This document shows, in pieces, positions 34,807-43,639 of a DNA stretch of 64,000 nt; positions within the stretch are counted from its first letter, which is position 1, and every line of letters begins with the position of its first letter. The notes beneath the pieces are model-generated. The model saw only the letters and a list, made by a program, of their open reading frames with translations, had not been told where the DNA came from and did no database searches. The stretch covers positions 1 through 64,000 of the forward strand of contig NZ_FMWU01000020.1 in NCBI RefSeq assembly GCF_900103195.1, in the 5' to 3' direction. The stretch is from Methylobacterium sp. UNC378MF (GTDB lineage Bacteria > Pseudomonadota > Alphaproteobacteria > Rhizobiales > Beijerinckiaceae). A program made the position numbers and the translations under genes.

Positions 34807-36612
34807 GTGCCCCCCTTCCCAATGATCTCGCTCCTGCACGCGGCCTATGCCGACGGCCTCGACCCGCGTGCCGTCGTGGCCGAGGCCTATCGACGGATCG
34901 CGGCGGTCGATGATCCCGGTATCTTCCTCGCCCTGGTGCTGGAGGCCGAGGCGCTGGCCGCAGCGGCCGCACTCCCGCCTTTCGACCCCGCGACGATGCC
35001 GCTCTGGGGCGTGCCCTTCGCGGTGAAGGACAACATCGACGTCGCCGGCCTGCCGACCACCGCTGCCTGCCCGGGTTTCGCCCATACCCCCGCCGAGACC
35101 GCGCCCGCGGTCGCGCGCCTCCTCGCCGCCGGGGCGATCCTGATCGGCAAGACCAACCTCGACCAGTTCGCTACCGGGCTCGTCGGCCTGCGGACTCCCT
35201 ATCCCGTCCCGCGTAACGCCATCGATCCGGCCTATGTGCCCGGGGGGTCCAGCAGCGGTTCGGCGGTCGCGGTGGCCCACGGAATCGTATCATTCGCCCT
35301 CGGGACCGACACGGCGGGCTCGGGCCGGGTGCCGGCGGCGCTCAACAACGTCGTCGGACTGAAGCCCTCCCTCGGGGCGGTCTCCAGCCGCGGAATGCTG
35401 CCGGCCTGCCGGACCCTCGACACGCTCTCGGTCTTCGCCGGCACGGTCGCCGACGCCGACGCGGCCTTCCGCGTCATGGTGGCGTTCGACGGTGCCGATC
35501 CCTGGTCACGGACGCTGCCGGTGGCTGCGGCGCCGGCCGGGATACCGGCGGGACTGCGCCTGGGCCTGCCGGACGCGGCGAGCCTCCATTTCGGAGGTGA
35601 CCGGCTCTCGGAAGCGGCCTTCGCGGCATCGGTGGCCGACCTCGAACCGCTCATCGGCACCGGGGTGCCGATCGACCTGAGTCCGATGTTCGCTGTCGCG
35701 AGCCTGCTCTACGACGGGCCGTGGGTCGCCGAGCGCTACGCGGCGATCCGCCCGGTGATGGTGACCCGCCCCGAGATCCTGCACCCGACGACGCGGACGG
35801 TCATTGCCGCCGCCGAGCGCTACAGCGCCGCGGACGCCTTCGCGGGCCTCTACCGCCTGGCGGAGCTGCGTCGCGACGCGAGCGCGATCTGGGACCACAT
35901 CGATGTCCTCGCCGTACCGACCTATCCGCGCCCGCAGACCTGCGCGTCGGTGGTCGCAGACCCGATCGGGCCGAACAGCGAGCTCGGCACCTACACCAAC
36001 TTCGTCAACCTGCTCGACTGGTGCGCCCTCGCAATCCCGGGGCGGCCCCGCGCCGACGGCTTTCCGTCCGGGCTCACCCTGCTCGCGCCGCGCGGGTGCG
36101 ACGGCCTGCTCGCCACCCTGGGTGCACGTCTGCATGCCGCCGCCGCTGTCCGGATCGGCGCCGGGACGTATCCTGTACCGGCCGCGGAACCGGGTCCGGC
36201 CCAGGCGCAGCCCGGCGAGTTCGAGCTGGCGGTCGTCGGGGCGCATCTGTCGGGTCTGCCCCTAAATCGCGAACTCACCGAGCACGGGGCACGGTACTTG
36301 CGGACCGTGGCGACTCGACCGGATTACCGCCTCTATGCCTTGCCCGGCGGCCCGCCGCATCGTCCCGGGCTGCTTCGGGTGGCCGTCGACGAAGGTGGTG
36401 CGATCGAGACCGAGGTATGGGCGTTGCCCCCTTCTGCGTTCGGGACCTTCGTGGCCGGCATCCCGGAGCCGCTCGGCATCGGCACCCTACGGCTCGCCGA
36501 CGGGACCGCACCGAAGGGCTTCCTCGTGGAGGCGGCCGGCGTCGCTGGTGCGGTCGATATCACGCGGTTCGGTGGCTGGCGCCACTACATGGCCAGCCGG
36601 GCGGCGGCGTAA
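34807..36612 (+). CDS. atzF: Allophanate hydrolase
   Basis: 601 residues, full AtzF length. Amidase-signature domain (1-440) with the Ser-Ser-Lys triad regions: VKDNIDVAG (Lys near 75), PGGSSSGSAVAV near 145-152 and GTDTAGSGRVPA near 165-175. The C-terminal domain (about 460-600; RVAVDEGGAIETEVWALP, FLVEAAGVAG) is the AtzF/DUR1,2-type lid domain that finishes the reaction. It converts allophanate to ammonia and CO2. GTG start at 34807; 32 bp after the PuuE-like gene. No urea carboxylase, biuret hydrolase or cyanuric acid hydrolase gene is visible in this window. Confidence 0.92.
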   Translation: MPPFPMISLLHAAYADGLDPRAVVAEAYRRIAAVDDPGIFLALVLEAEALAAAAALPPFDPATMPLWGVPFAVKDNIDVAGLPTTAACPGFAHTPAETAPAVARLLAAGAILIGKTNLDQFATGLVGLRTPYPVPRNAIDPAYVPGGSSSGSAVAVAHGIVSFALGTDTAGSGRVPAALNNVVGLKPSLGAVSSRGMLPACRTLDTLSVFAGTVADADAAFRVMVAFDGADPWSRTLPVAAAPAGIPAGLRLGLPDAASLHFGGDRLSEAAFAASVADLEPLIGTGVPIDLSPMFAVASLLYDGPWVAERYAAIRPVMVTRPEILHPTTRTVIAAAERYSAADAFAGLYRLAELRRDASAIWDHIDVLAVPTYPRPQTCASVVADPIGPNSELGTYTNFVNLLDWCALAIPGRPRADGFPSGLTLLAPRGCDGLLATLGARLHAAAAVRIGAGTYPVPAAEPGPAQAQPGEFELAVVGAHLSGLPLNRELTEHGARYLRTVATRPDYRLYALPGGPPHRPGLLRVAVDEGGAIETEVWALPPSAFGTFVAGIPEPLGIGTLRLADGTAPKGFLVEAAGVAGAVDITRFGGWRHYMASRAAA

Positions 36613-37047
36613 CTGACGCTTCGCTGACGCCAGCCTCTGGACCTCGAGGATTGACGGTGCGCGTGGCTCTGTCGACCCCTGTTCTCAATCGGGTGAGCAA
36701 TCAAACGCGCTCCGTGCGCGACCTGCCATCCGCCGGTCCTGCAAGATTCTGTCAGGTCGCAATCAGAACCGAACGATAGTCTCTTCTGCAGATCTGCTCA
36801 GAGCTTGGCGAGATCGAGCAGCTTGCCAAGTGGTCTGCGGCCACGTTCGGCAACAATACTCAGCGCGTGAAGATCTTGAATGGTATGCACTTTTTGGAAT
36901 CGGTGTCGTCGCTTCAGGTTCAAGCTTTGATGCCGCCGCAGGCCCGGAGACACGGACGTCCTGAGGGTCCGAGAACGGGGCGGTTCCGAAGAGGACGGAT
37001 TGGGCGTGCGCCAAACGGGTCGGGATCCGGCCGACCCGCTGCATCGG
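36613..37047. other. Intergenic region, nothing recognised
   Basis: 435 bp between atzF and the convergent RND permease gene. Short frames only; a minus-strand frame around 36860-36800 (DLHALSIVAERGRRPLGKLL) has no recognised family. Confidence 0.4.
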
Positions 37048-40000
37048 CTACGCGGCTTCCGCGATGCTGCTTTCAGATAGAACAGACGTGCTGTTGCCAT
37101 GCTGCTTGAGGGGCCTGTTGCCGCTCAACCGACGCAGCAGCACGTAGAAGACCGGCGTCAGGAACAGGCCGAACGCAGTCACGCCGATCATGCCTGAGAA
37201 CACCGCGACGCCCATCGCGCGTCGCATCTCCGAGCCGGCGCCCGTCGCGGTCACCAGTGGTAGGACACCCATGATGAAGGCCATCGACGTCATCAGGATC
37301 GGACGCAGTCGGAGGCGGCTCGCCTCGATCGCCGCCTGAAGCGGCGTGCGACCGGCGAATTCCAGCTCGCGCGCGAACTCCACGATCAGGATGGCGTTCT
37401 TGGCCGAAAGGCCGACCAACACGATGAGGCCGATCTGCGTGAACACGTTGTTGTCGCCTGCCGACAACCATACACCGAACATGGCGGCCAGCAGGCCCAT
37501 CGGCACGATCAGCAGGATCGCCAACGGAAGGGCGAGGCTCTCATACTGCGCGGCCAGCACGAGGAAGACCAGGAGCAGCGCCAGCGGGAACACCCAAACC
37601 CCGGAATTGCCCGCGATGAATTCCTGATACGTAAGATCCGTCCATTCAAAGGCGAAACCGCGCGGCAGAGTCTCGGCCGCGATGCGCATGGCGGCGGCCT
37701 GAGCCTGACCTGACGAATAGCCGGGCGCTGCACCGGCATTGATGTCGGCTGACAGGAAGCCGTTGTAGCGCATAGCCCGCTCTGGGCCCGCGGTCTGGCG
37801 GACGCGCAGCAGGGCTGAGAGCGGCACCATTTCGCCGGTGCCGGCCCTGACTTTCAGCAGCCCGACATCGTCCGAGCGCGCTCGGAAGGGCGCGTCGGCC
37901 TGGACACGCACTGAGTAGGTCCGGCCGAACTTGTTGAAGTCGTTCACATAGAGAGATCCGAGATAGATCTGAAGCGTGTCGAAGATGTCCGTGACCGGTA
38001 TGTTGAGCTGGCGAGCCTTCGTCCGATCGACGTCGGCGAAGAGCTGCGGCACGTTCATCTGGAAGCTGGAGAACAATCCGACGAGTTCGGGCGTCTGGGC
38101 GGCCTTGGCCATGAACGCCTTGGTGGCATCATTCAGCGCCTCGTAGCCGAGGCCGGCCCGATCCTCGATCTGCAGCTTGAAGCCGCCGATGGTCCCGAGC
38201 CCGTTGACGGGCGGTGGCGGGAACATCGCGATGAAGGCTTCGGGAATTGCGGCGTATTTCCTGTTCAGCGACTGGGCGATGGCCGCTCCATTCAAGGAGG
38301 GATCCTTGCGCTCGTCGAAAGGCTTCAAGGTCGAGAACACGATGCCCGAGTTGGAGCTGTTGGTGAACCCGTTGATCGAGAGGCCGGGGAAAGCGACGGC
38401 GCTCTCGACGCCGGGCTCCTTGAGCGCAATCTCGCTCATGCGGCGGATCACCTCTTCGGTCCGGTCGAGGGTGGCGCCGTCGGGCAGCTGCGCGAAACCC
38501 ACGAGGTATTGTTTATCCTGCCCCGGCACGAAGCCGCCTGGGATCTGGCGGAACAGAACGGCGGTCAGGCCGACGAGCAGGACATAGAGGACCATCATCG
38601 TCGCCTTGCGCGACACGACGAAGCCGACGCCGCTTCCGTATCCGTTCGAGGCCCGCCCGAAGGCGCGGTTGAACCGGCGGAAGAACCAGCCGAGGAGCCC
38701 GTCGAGAATTCGGGTCAGCCGGTCCTTCGGGGCGTGATGATCCTTCAGCAGGAGGGCGGAGAGGGCCGGTGAGAGGGTCAGGGAGTTGATGGCCGAGATC
38801 ACCGTCGAGATCGCGATGGTCAGAGCAAACTGCTTGTAGAACTGGCCGGTGAGCCCGCTGATGAAGGCCAGCGGCACAAAGACGGCGACGAGCACCAGCG
38901 CGATAGCGATGATGGGCCCCGAAACCTCACGCATGGCCTGGTAGCTGGCTTCACGCGGTGAGAGCCCGCTCTCGATGTTCCGCTCGACGTTCTCCACGAC
39001 GACGATGGCGTCATCGACGACGATGCCGATCGCGAGCACCAGGCCGAAGAGGCTCAGCGCGTTGATCGAGAAGCCGAAGACATGCATCACCGCGAAGGTG
39101 CCGACGATCGAGACCGGCACGGCGAGCAGCGGGATGATCGAGGCCCGCCACGTCTGCAGGAACAGGATCACCACAAGGACGACGAGGGCGATGGCCTCCA
39201 ACAGGGTGTGGATCACCGCCTCGATGGAGGCGCGCACGAACTGGGTCGGATCGTAGACGATCTGGTAGTCCACACCCTCCGGCATGGTCTGCTTGATCTC
39301 CGCCATGGTGCGGCGGACCTCGTCCGAGATGCGGATCGCGTTCGAGCCGGGAGATTGGGAGATCGGGATCGCGACCGCCGACTTGTTGTCGAGGAGGGAT
39401 CGGAGGGCGTAGTCGGAGGCTCCGAGTTCGATCCGCGCGACGTCGCGAAGCCGGGTGATGGCGCCGTCTGCTCCCGTCTTGACGACGATGTCGGCGAATT
39501 GCTCCTCGCTGCTCAGGCGACCCTCGGCATTGAGCGAGAGCTGCAGATCGATGCCCGGGACGGCCGGTGATGCGCCGATGACACCGGCGGCGGCCTCGAC
39601 GTTCTGGGCCTGGATCTCGCGCACGACGTCGCCCGCGGACAGGCCGTGCTCGGCGACCTTCTGCGGATCGAGCCAGATCCGCATCGCATAGTCGCCCGAA
39701 CCGAAGAGCTGCACTTGGCCGACGCCATCGAGGCGGGCCAAGCGGTCCTTGATGTTCAGCACCGCATAGTTGCGAAGGTAGGTCATGTCGTAGCGGCCAT
39801 TGGGCGATACGAGATGAACGACCATCGTCAGGTCGGGAGAACTCTTCACCGTCACGATCCCGAGCTGGCGCACGACCGCCGGCAGCCGCGGTTCGGCCTG
39901 CGAGACACGGTTCTGGACGAGCTGCTGGGCCTTATCCGGGTCGGTGCCCAGGCGGAAGGTGACGGTCAGCGTCATGATGCCGTCCGTCGTGGCTTGGCTC

Positions 40001-40242
40001 GACATGTAGAGCATGCCCTCGACGCCGTTGATCTGCTCCTCGATGGGCGTCGCCACAGTCTCGACGATGACCTTTGGGTTCGCGCCCGGGAAGGTCGCCC
40101 GGACGACTACGGACGGCGGCACCACGTCCGGATACTCGGAGATCGGCATCGCGAAGAGCGAAAGCAGGCCGCCGATGAAGATGAGCATCGAGAGCACGCC
40201 CGCGAAGATCGGGCGGTCGATGAAGAATTTGGAGAGGTTCAT
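37048..40242 (-). CDS. RND multidrug efflux permease (MexF/OqxB-like, HAE1)
   Basis: 1064 residues, the usual length of an inner-membrane HAE1 antiporter. Typical landmarks: N-terminus MNLSKFFIDRPIFAGVLSML, the proton-relay TM4 with GIVVDDAIVVVENVERN near 400-416, pore/porter domains, and terminal TM segments with GVLPLVTATGAGSEMRRAMG. Works with the adaptor encoded upstream (105 bp away) and an outer-membrane channel that is not in the window. Probably expelled compounds are hydrophobic or aromatic. Controlled by the divergent TetR gene (inference). Confidence 0.93.
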   Translation of the reverse strand: MNLSKFFIDRPIFAGVLSMLIFIGGLLSLFAMPISEYPDVVPPSVVVRATFPGANPKVIVETVATPIEEQINGVEGMLYMSSQATTDGIMTLTVTFRLGTDPDKAQQLVQNRVSQAEPRLPAVVRQLGIVTVKSSPDLTMVVHLVSPNGRYDMTYLRNYAVLNIKDRLARLDGVGQVQLFGSGDYAMRIWLDPQKVAEHGLSAGDVVREIQAQNVEAAAGVIGASPAVPGIDLQLSLNAEGRLSSEEQFADIVVKTGADGAITRLRDVARIELGASDYALRSLLDNKSAVAIPISQSPGSNAIRISDEVRRTMAEIKQTMPEGVDYQIVYDPTQFVRASIEAVIHTLLEAIALVVLVVILFLQTWRASIIPLLAVPVSIVGTFAVMHVFGFSINALSLFGLVLAIGIVVDDAIVVVENVERNIESGLSPREASYQAMREVSGPIIAIALVLVAVFVPLAFISGLTGQFYKQFALTIAISTVISAINSLTLSPALSALLLKDHHAPKDRLTRILDGLLGWFFRRFNRAFGRASNGYGSGVGFVVSRKATMMVLYVLLVGLTAVLFRQIPGGFVPGQDKQYLVGFAQLPDGATLDRTEEVIRRMSEIALKEPGVESAVAFPGLSINGFTNSSNSGIVFSTLKPFDERKDPSLNGAAIAQSLNRKYAAIPEAFIAMFPPPPVNGLGTIGGFKLQIEDRAGLGYEALNDATKAFMAKAAQTPELVGLFSSFQMNVPQLFADVDRTKARQLNIPVTDIFDTLQIYLGSLYVNDFNKFGRTYSVRVQADAPFRARSDDVGLLKVRAGTGEMVPLSALLRVRQTAGPERAMRYNGFLSADINAGAAPGYSSGQAQAAAMRIAAETLPRGFAFEWTDLTYQEFIAGNSGVWVFPLALLLVFLVLAAQYESLALPLAILLIVPMGLLAAMFGVWLSAGDNNVFTQIGLIVLVGLSAKNAILIVEFARELEFAGRTPLQAAIEASRLRLRPILMTSMAFIMGVLPLVTATGAGSEMRRAMGVAVFSGMIGVTAFGLFLTPVFYVLLRRLSGNRPLKQHGNSTSVLSESSIAEAA

Positions 40243-40347
40243 GCCGCCCTCCGAGGGCGCGAGGTCAGAGGTCGATAGGGCGGCCGCGAGCGGGTCGCCG
40301 TAATCATTGCGTCGGGACTTCTGGTCGGCCGGGCGAGGCGCAGTCCG

Positions 40348-41607
40348 TCAGCGCTGGGCGAGCTTGCTCGTCCCGGACGCGGTACCGTCCGGACGCGTTC
40401 CCATCGCCACAGCTTCGGGGTGCAGGAGGGTGCCGGGCCGGATGCGCTGCAGCCCGTTGACCACGATACGCTCGCCGCCGGACAGGCCGGAGGTCACGAC
40501 GCGCAATCCCTCGACGGCCCTGCCGAGGGTGACGGCCCGAAACATGGCTCGGTCGTCCGCGCCGACCACGAGCACGAACTTCTTATCCTGATCGGTGCCG
40601 ATCGCGCGCTCGTCGACGAGGAGAAGGCGCTCCGGTGCGGCCTGACCGAGCCGCATTCGCGCGAACTGCCCGGGGATCAGGCGGCCGTCGCTGTTGGAAA
40701 AGGTCGCGCGCACGCGAACCGTGCCGCTGCGGGCATCGACCTTGTTGTCGATGAACTGCAGATGCCCCTTGGCCCGCGTGCCATCGGCCGTCGCCATCTC
40801 CACGGGGATGCGGTCGAGCTTGCCGCGGCCACCGGCCGGATCCGCGATCGACGCCAGCGCCTTCAGGACGACGCCCTCGTCCGCATCGAAGCTCGCGTAA
40901 ACGGGGTCGACCGAGACCAGCGTGGTCAGTACGGCAGCCCCAGCGCCGGTCGCCACGAGGTTGCCCGGCGTGATCTCGCGCCGTCCGACGCGACCGCTCA
41001 CGGCAGCCCGGACTTGAGTGTAGCCGAGGTTCAGGCGTGCCGCCTCCAGCGCCGCCTGCGCGGCATCAAGGCTCGCCTTCGCTTCCTTGAACGCGTTGGC
41101 TCGAACGTCGAGATCGCGCGCCGTGACGATATGCTGATCCGACAACCTCTGCCCGCGTTCGAGGTCGCTTGCCGTCATGGCAACGCGCGCCTCGGCGCCC
41201 GCTACCTGAGCTTCCAGCCGCCGGACCTCCGCCGCGTAAGGTGCGGGATCGATTGTCACCAGCACGTCCCCGGCCTTGACCAGCTCGCCTTCCGCGAAAT
41301 GCGTGGCCTGGATCGCGCCGCCGACTCGGGCCCGCACCTCGATGCGATCGACCGCCTCTAGCCGGCCCGAGAATTCGTCCCAGAGGATGACGTCGCGCGG
41401 TTCGACGGTCGCGACCGAAGCCGGCATGGCGGTCTCGACGGGCGGCGTAGCCGCAATCGCCTGACTGCCCCTGATCAGCGACGTGGGCGCGACATGGTAG
41501 GCTGCCCCCAACAGGGACGCGATCGCGAGCCCTCCGGCGGCGAAGCGCCTGACGCGTGCGAGACCCTGTATGGAACGAGGCTGGGATTCCACGAGCGACT
41601 CCGACAT
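40348..41607 (-). CDS. RND efflux periplasmic adaptor (membrane fusion protein)
   Basis: 419 residues. N-terminal transmembrane anchor near 22-40, lipoyl-like halves (EVRARVGGAIQATHFAEGELV near 90 and RAAVSGRVGRREITPGNLVATG near 205-225), alpha-hairpin (about 120-190), beta-barrel and membrane-proximal domains. It joins the permease to an outer-membrane channel. First gene of the efflux operon; a TetR-type operator candidate overlaps its leader at 41609-41624. Confidence 0.92.
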   Translation of the reverse strand: MSESLVESQPRSIQGLARVRRFAAGGLAIASLLGAAYHVAPTSLIRGSQAIAATPPVETAMPASVATVEPRDVILWDEFSGRLEAVDRIEVRARVGGAIQATHFAEGELVKAGDVLVTIDPAPYAAEVRRLEAQVAGAEARVAMTASDLERGQRLSDQHIVTARDLDVRANAFKEAKASLDAAQAALEAARLNLGYTQVRAAVSGRVGRREITPGNLVATGAGAAVLTTLVSVDPVYASFDADEGVVLKALASIADPAGGRGKLDRIPVEMATADGTRAKGHLQFIDNKVDARSGTVRVRATFSNSDGRLIPGQFARMRLGQAAPERLLLVDERAIGTDQDKKFVLVVGADDRAMFRAVTLGRAVEGLRVVTSGLSGGERIVVNGLQRIRPGTLLHPEAVAMGTRPDGTASGTSKLAQR

Positions 41608-41608
41608 C

Positions 41609-41624
41609 TGTATAGATCGCTACA
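41609..41624. promoter_or_regulatory. Candidate TetR operator at the efflux operon start
   Basis: TGTATAGATCGCTACA, an imperfect palindrome with TGTA/TACA ends and a GATC centre (12 of 16 positions symmetrical), immediately upstream of the adaptor ATG and 72 bp from the tetR start. A weaker TATC-N8-GATA lies at 41658-41673. Confidence 0.5.
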
Positions 41625-41695
41625 CATGTCGGCATGGACGCAATGCGTCAAGTGACTTATCTACCACTCGATACAAAAGTTGGAGTGTGCGGACA

Positions 41696-42295
41696 ATGGT
41701 GATGGGGCGGCCCCGGTCCTTCGACACGGACAAGGCCCTCGACGAGGCGATGGAGGTGTTCTGGCGGCACGGCTACGACGGCGCGAGCATCGCCATGCTG
41801 ACGAAGGCCATGGGCATCAAACCGCCCAGCCTCTACGCGGCGTTCGGCAGCAAGGAGGGCCTGCTCAAGGCCGCCCTCGATCGTTACGCGCAGCGGCGCT
41901 CGGAACACATGCGCTTCGTTCTGGCAGGGGCCACGGCGCGCGACGTGGCCGAGCGCTTCCTGGGCAGCATCGCCGAGAGCCATACCGATCCCGCCAATCC
42001 GCCCGGTTGCCTCCTGGTCCAGGGCGGGCTCGCCTGCGGGGCCGGCTCGGAGAACATCCCGTTCGAATTGGCAACCCGGCGCGCGCAGACGGAGACGGAG
42101 CTCCGCGAGCGATTCCTTCAGGCCAAGCAGATCGGGGATCTACCGGCGGAGGCCGACCCGGCTTCACTGGCGCGGTTCCTATCGACCGTTGCCTCGGGCA
42201 TGGGTGTCCTGGCGTCCTCGGGCGCCGACCGCGAGGCGCTTCGGGAGGTCGCCCGCGTATCTCTGCAAGCTTTCACAGGAAGCCGATCCCCATGA
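41696..42295 (+). CDS. TetR-family transcriptional regulator
   Basis: 199 residues from ATG 41696 (an alternative is ATG 41702, MGRPRSFD). Helix-turn-helix at about 25-50: GYDGASIAMLTKAMGIKPPSLYAAFGSKEGLL. C-terminal ligand domain as in AcrR/TetR_C regulators of efflux, with GCLLVQGGLACG. Divergent from the RND adaptor gene, so probably its repressor (inference). Confidence 0.9.
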   Translation: MVMGRPRSFDTDKALDEAMEVFWRHGYDGASIAMLTKAMGIKPPSLYAAFGSKEGLLKAALDRYAQRRSEHMRFVLAGATARDVAERFLGSIAESHTDPANPPGCLLVQGGLACGAGSENIPFELATRRAQTETELRERFLQAKQIGDLPAEADPASLARFLSTVASGMGVLASSGADREALREVARVSLQAFTGSRSP

Positions 42296-42409
42296 GGACC
42301 AGGACAATTGGCTGACGGTCCTTCGTCGTACCACCAGCGTATCCTCGTGGGTTACGTCGAGGCCAATCAGGTCAAGCCGAGGATTGTCCTGCCACCGGAG
42401 CCCTTGGTC

Positions 42410-43466
42410 CTAGCGCGGCAGCACCTTCGCCTCTTGCAAGCGGCGAATAGCAGCGACCAAGGCCTCGACGCTGTCCATGCTCTCACCGAAACCCGCGCGC
42501 CGGATCTTGCCCATGTCGGAGACCAGATCGAAGTCGCTGTGAAACACGAAATCGCCGAAGCTCCAGCCGACCGCCCTCTCGAAGGGCAGGTCGCTCAGGC
42601 CCTGTTCTGCCGCTAGTCGCGTCCAGACCGGCTTCTTGCTCGCCATGTGGATGGCCAGGCGCATCGGAACCGGCGGCCCGACCGGCAGATCGAGCGCGGC
42701 GCCAAGCTTCTCCCAGACCCGTCGCCACCGGAAGGGCTCGTGCACGTAGTTGAAGGCCTCACCGCGCGCGGCATCGGACGTCGCGGCCCAGAGGCTTGCC
42801 CGGCTGAGGGCGCCGGAATCCGTCACCTGGGCAAACACACCCTCGTAGACGTGGGCCGGCCCCGGGAAACGGAATGCGGCGCCTTCCACCCTGCACAAGG
42901 CGGCGTAGGCGCCGATCACCGTGGCGATGTTCATGGCGTTGCCGGCGGCATCGCCAACCACCACGTCGGGACGGAGGATAGACCAAGCCGCCCCGCCGCG
43001 ATCCGCCCGACTCCGCAACTCATCTTCTTGCGTGAAGTAGAAGTTCGGCCCGATGTGGCGTGGGTTCTCGTCTTCGTAGAACGGCGCTGGAACCGGGCCG
43101 AGATGGACACCGTAGACCTTCGCGCCCTGATATAGAACCACGCGCTCCAGAGGGGCGCCGACCGCTTCCAGTCCGTCGAGAAGGTTGCGCAGCATCGCGC
43201 CGTTCACGCGGTCCTCATCGGCAAGGCTCGGCCGGGGGTGCGAGAGCGGCATAGAACAGATGGGTGGTTTCGCGGGCCTGAGCGAGGGCGGCGCGGGTCG
43301 CTTCTGGATCAGTCAGATCAGCCGCAATGGCCTCGCTCGATCCGTGCGGCCGCCGTGAGAGGGCACGCGCGTGCCAACCCTCCGATGCCGCAAGTTCCTG
43401 CATCAGCGCTTTGCCGATGATTCCGTTTGCGCCCGCAACCAGGGCTGTTCGGAGCTCTGCCATCAT
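42410..43466 (-). pseudogene. NAD(P)-dependent SDR (PRISE-like reductase) with a frameshift
   Basis: Two overlapping frames make one protein of about 350 residues. The N-terminal part (from ATG 43466 or 43463: ELRTALVAGANGIIGKALM, then LTDPEATRAALAQARETTH) carries the NAD(P)-binding GANGIIG. It ends in frame near 43240, and the second frame continues with RPSLADEDRVNGAMLRNLL through to VLYQGAKVYGVHLG and RPDVVVGDAAGNAMN. Removal of one C from the C5 run (G5 at 43234-43238 on the plus strand) restores LFYAALAPRPSLADEDRVN. The family is like progesterone 5-beta-reductase/iridoid synthase (PRISE) and many bacterial SDRs. Frameshift may be real or an assembly error. Confidence 0.8.
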
Positions 43467-43489
43467 CGCTCGCGTGGGTGCTGTGGGAT

Positions 43490-43639
43490 CTACGGGCTCG
43501 GCTGCGCCGCCCCGGTCTCGGTCGGACGCACGACGAACGTGCGATCAACCCACGGCAGCCAGGTCTGTTCAGGGGCCGGTACGTTCTCGCGCTCCGCTGC
43601 AGCGAGCATGAGCAGGCACACCGCGCTGATCGTCAGCAT
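43490..43639 (-). CDS. Small possible protein coupled to sdaA
   Basis: 49 residues with an ATG overlapping the sdaA stop (TGCTGA). The N-terminus is hydrophobic (LTISAVCLLMLAAAE) and could be a signal or membrane segment, followed by a polar tail. The overlap is the only strong reason to consider it translated; no family is recognised. Confidence 0.3.
   Translation of the reverse strand: MLTISAVCLLMLAAAERENVPAPEQTWLPWVDRTFVVRPTETGAAQPSP

Noticed and set aside
36867..37109. 80-codon plus-strand frame between atzF and the RND gene
   Set aside because: Arg/Gly-rich, overlaps the convergent RND end and has no similarity.
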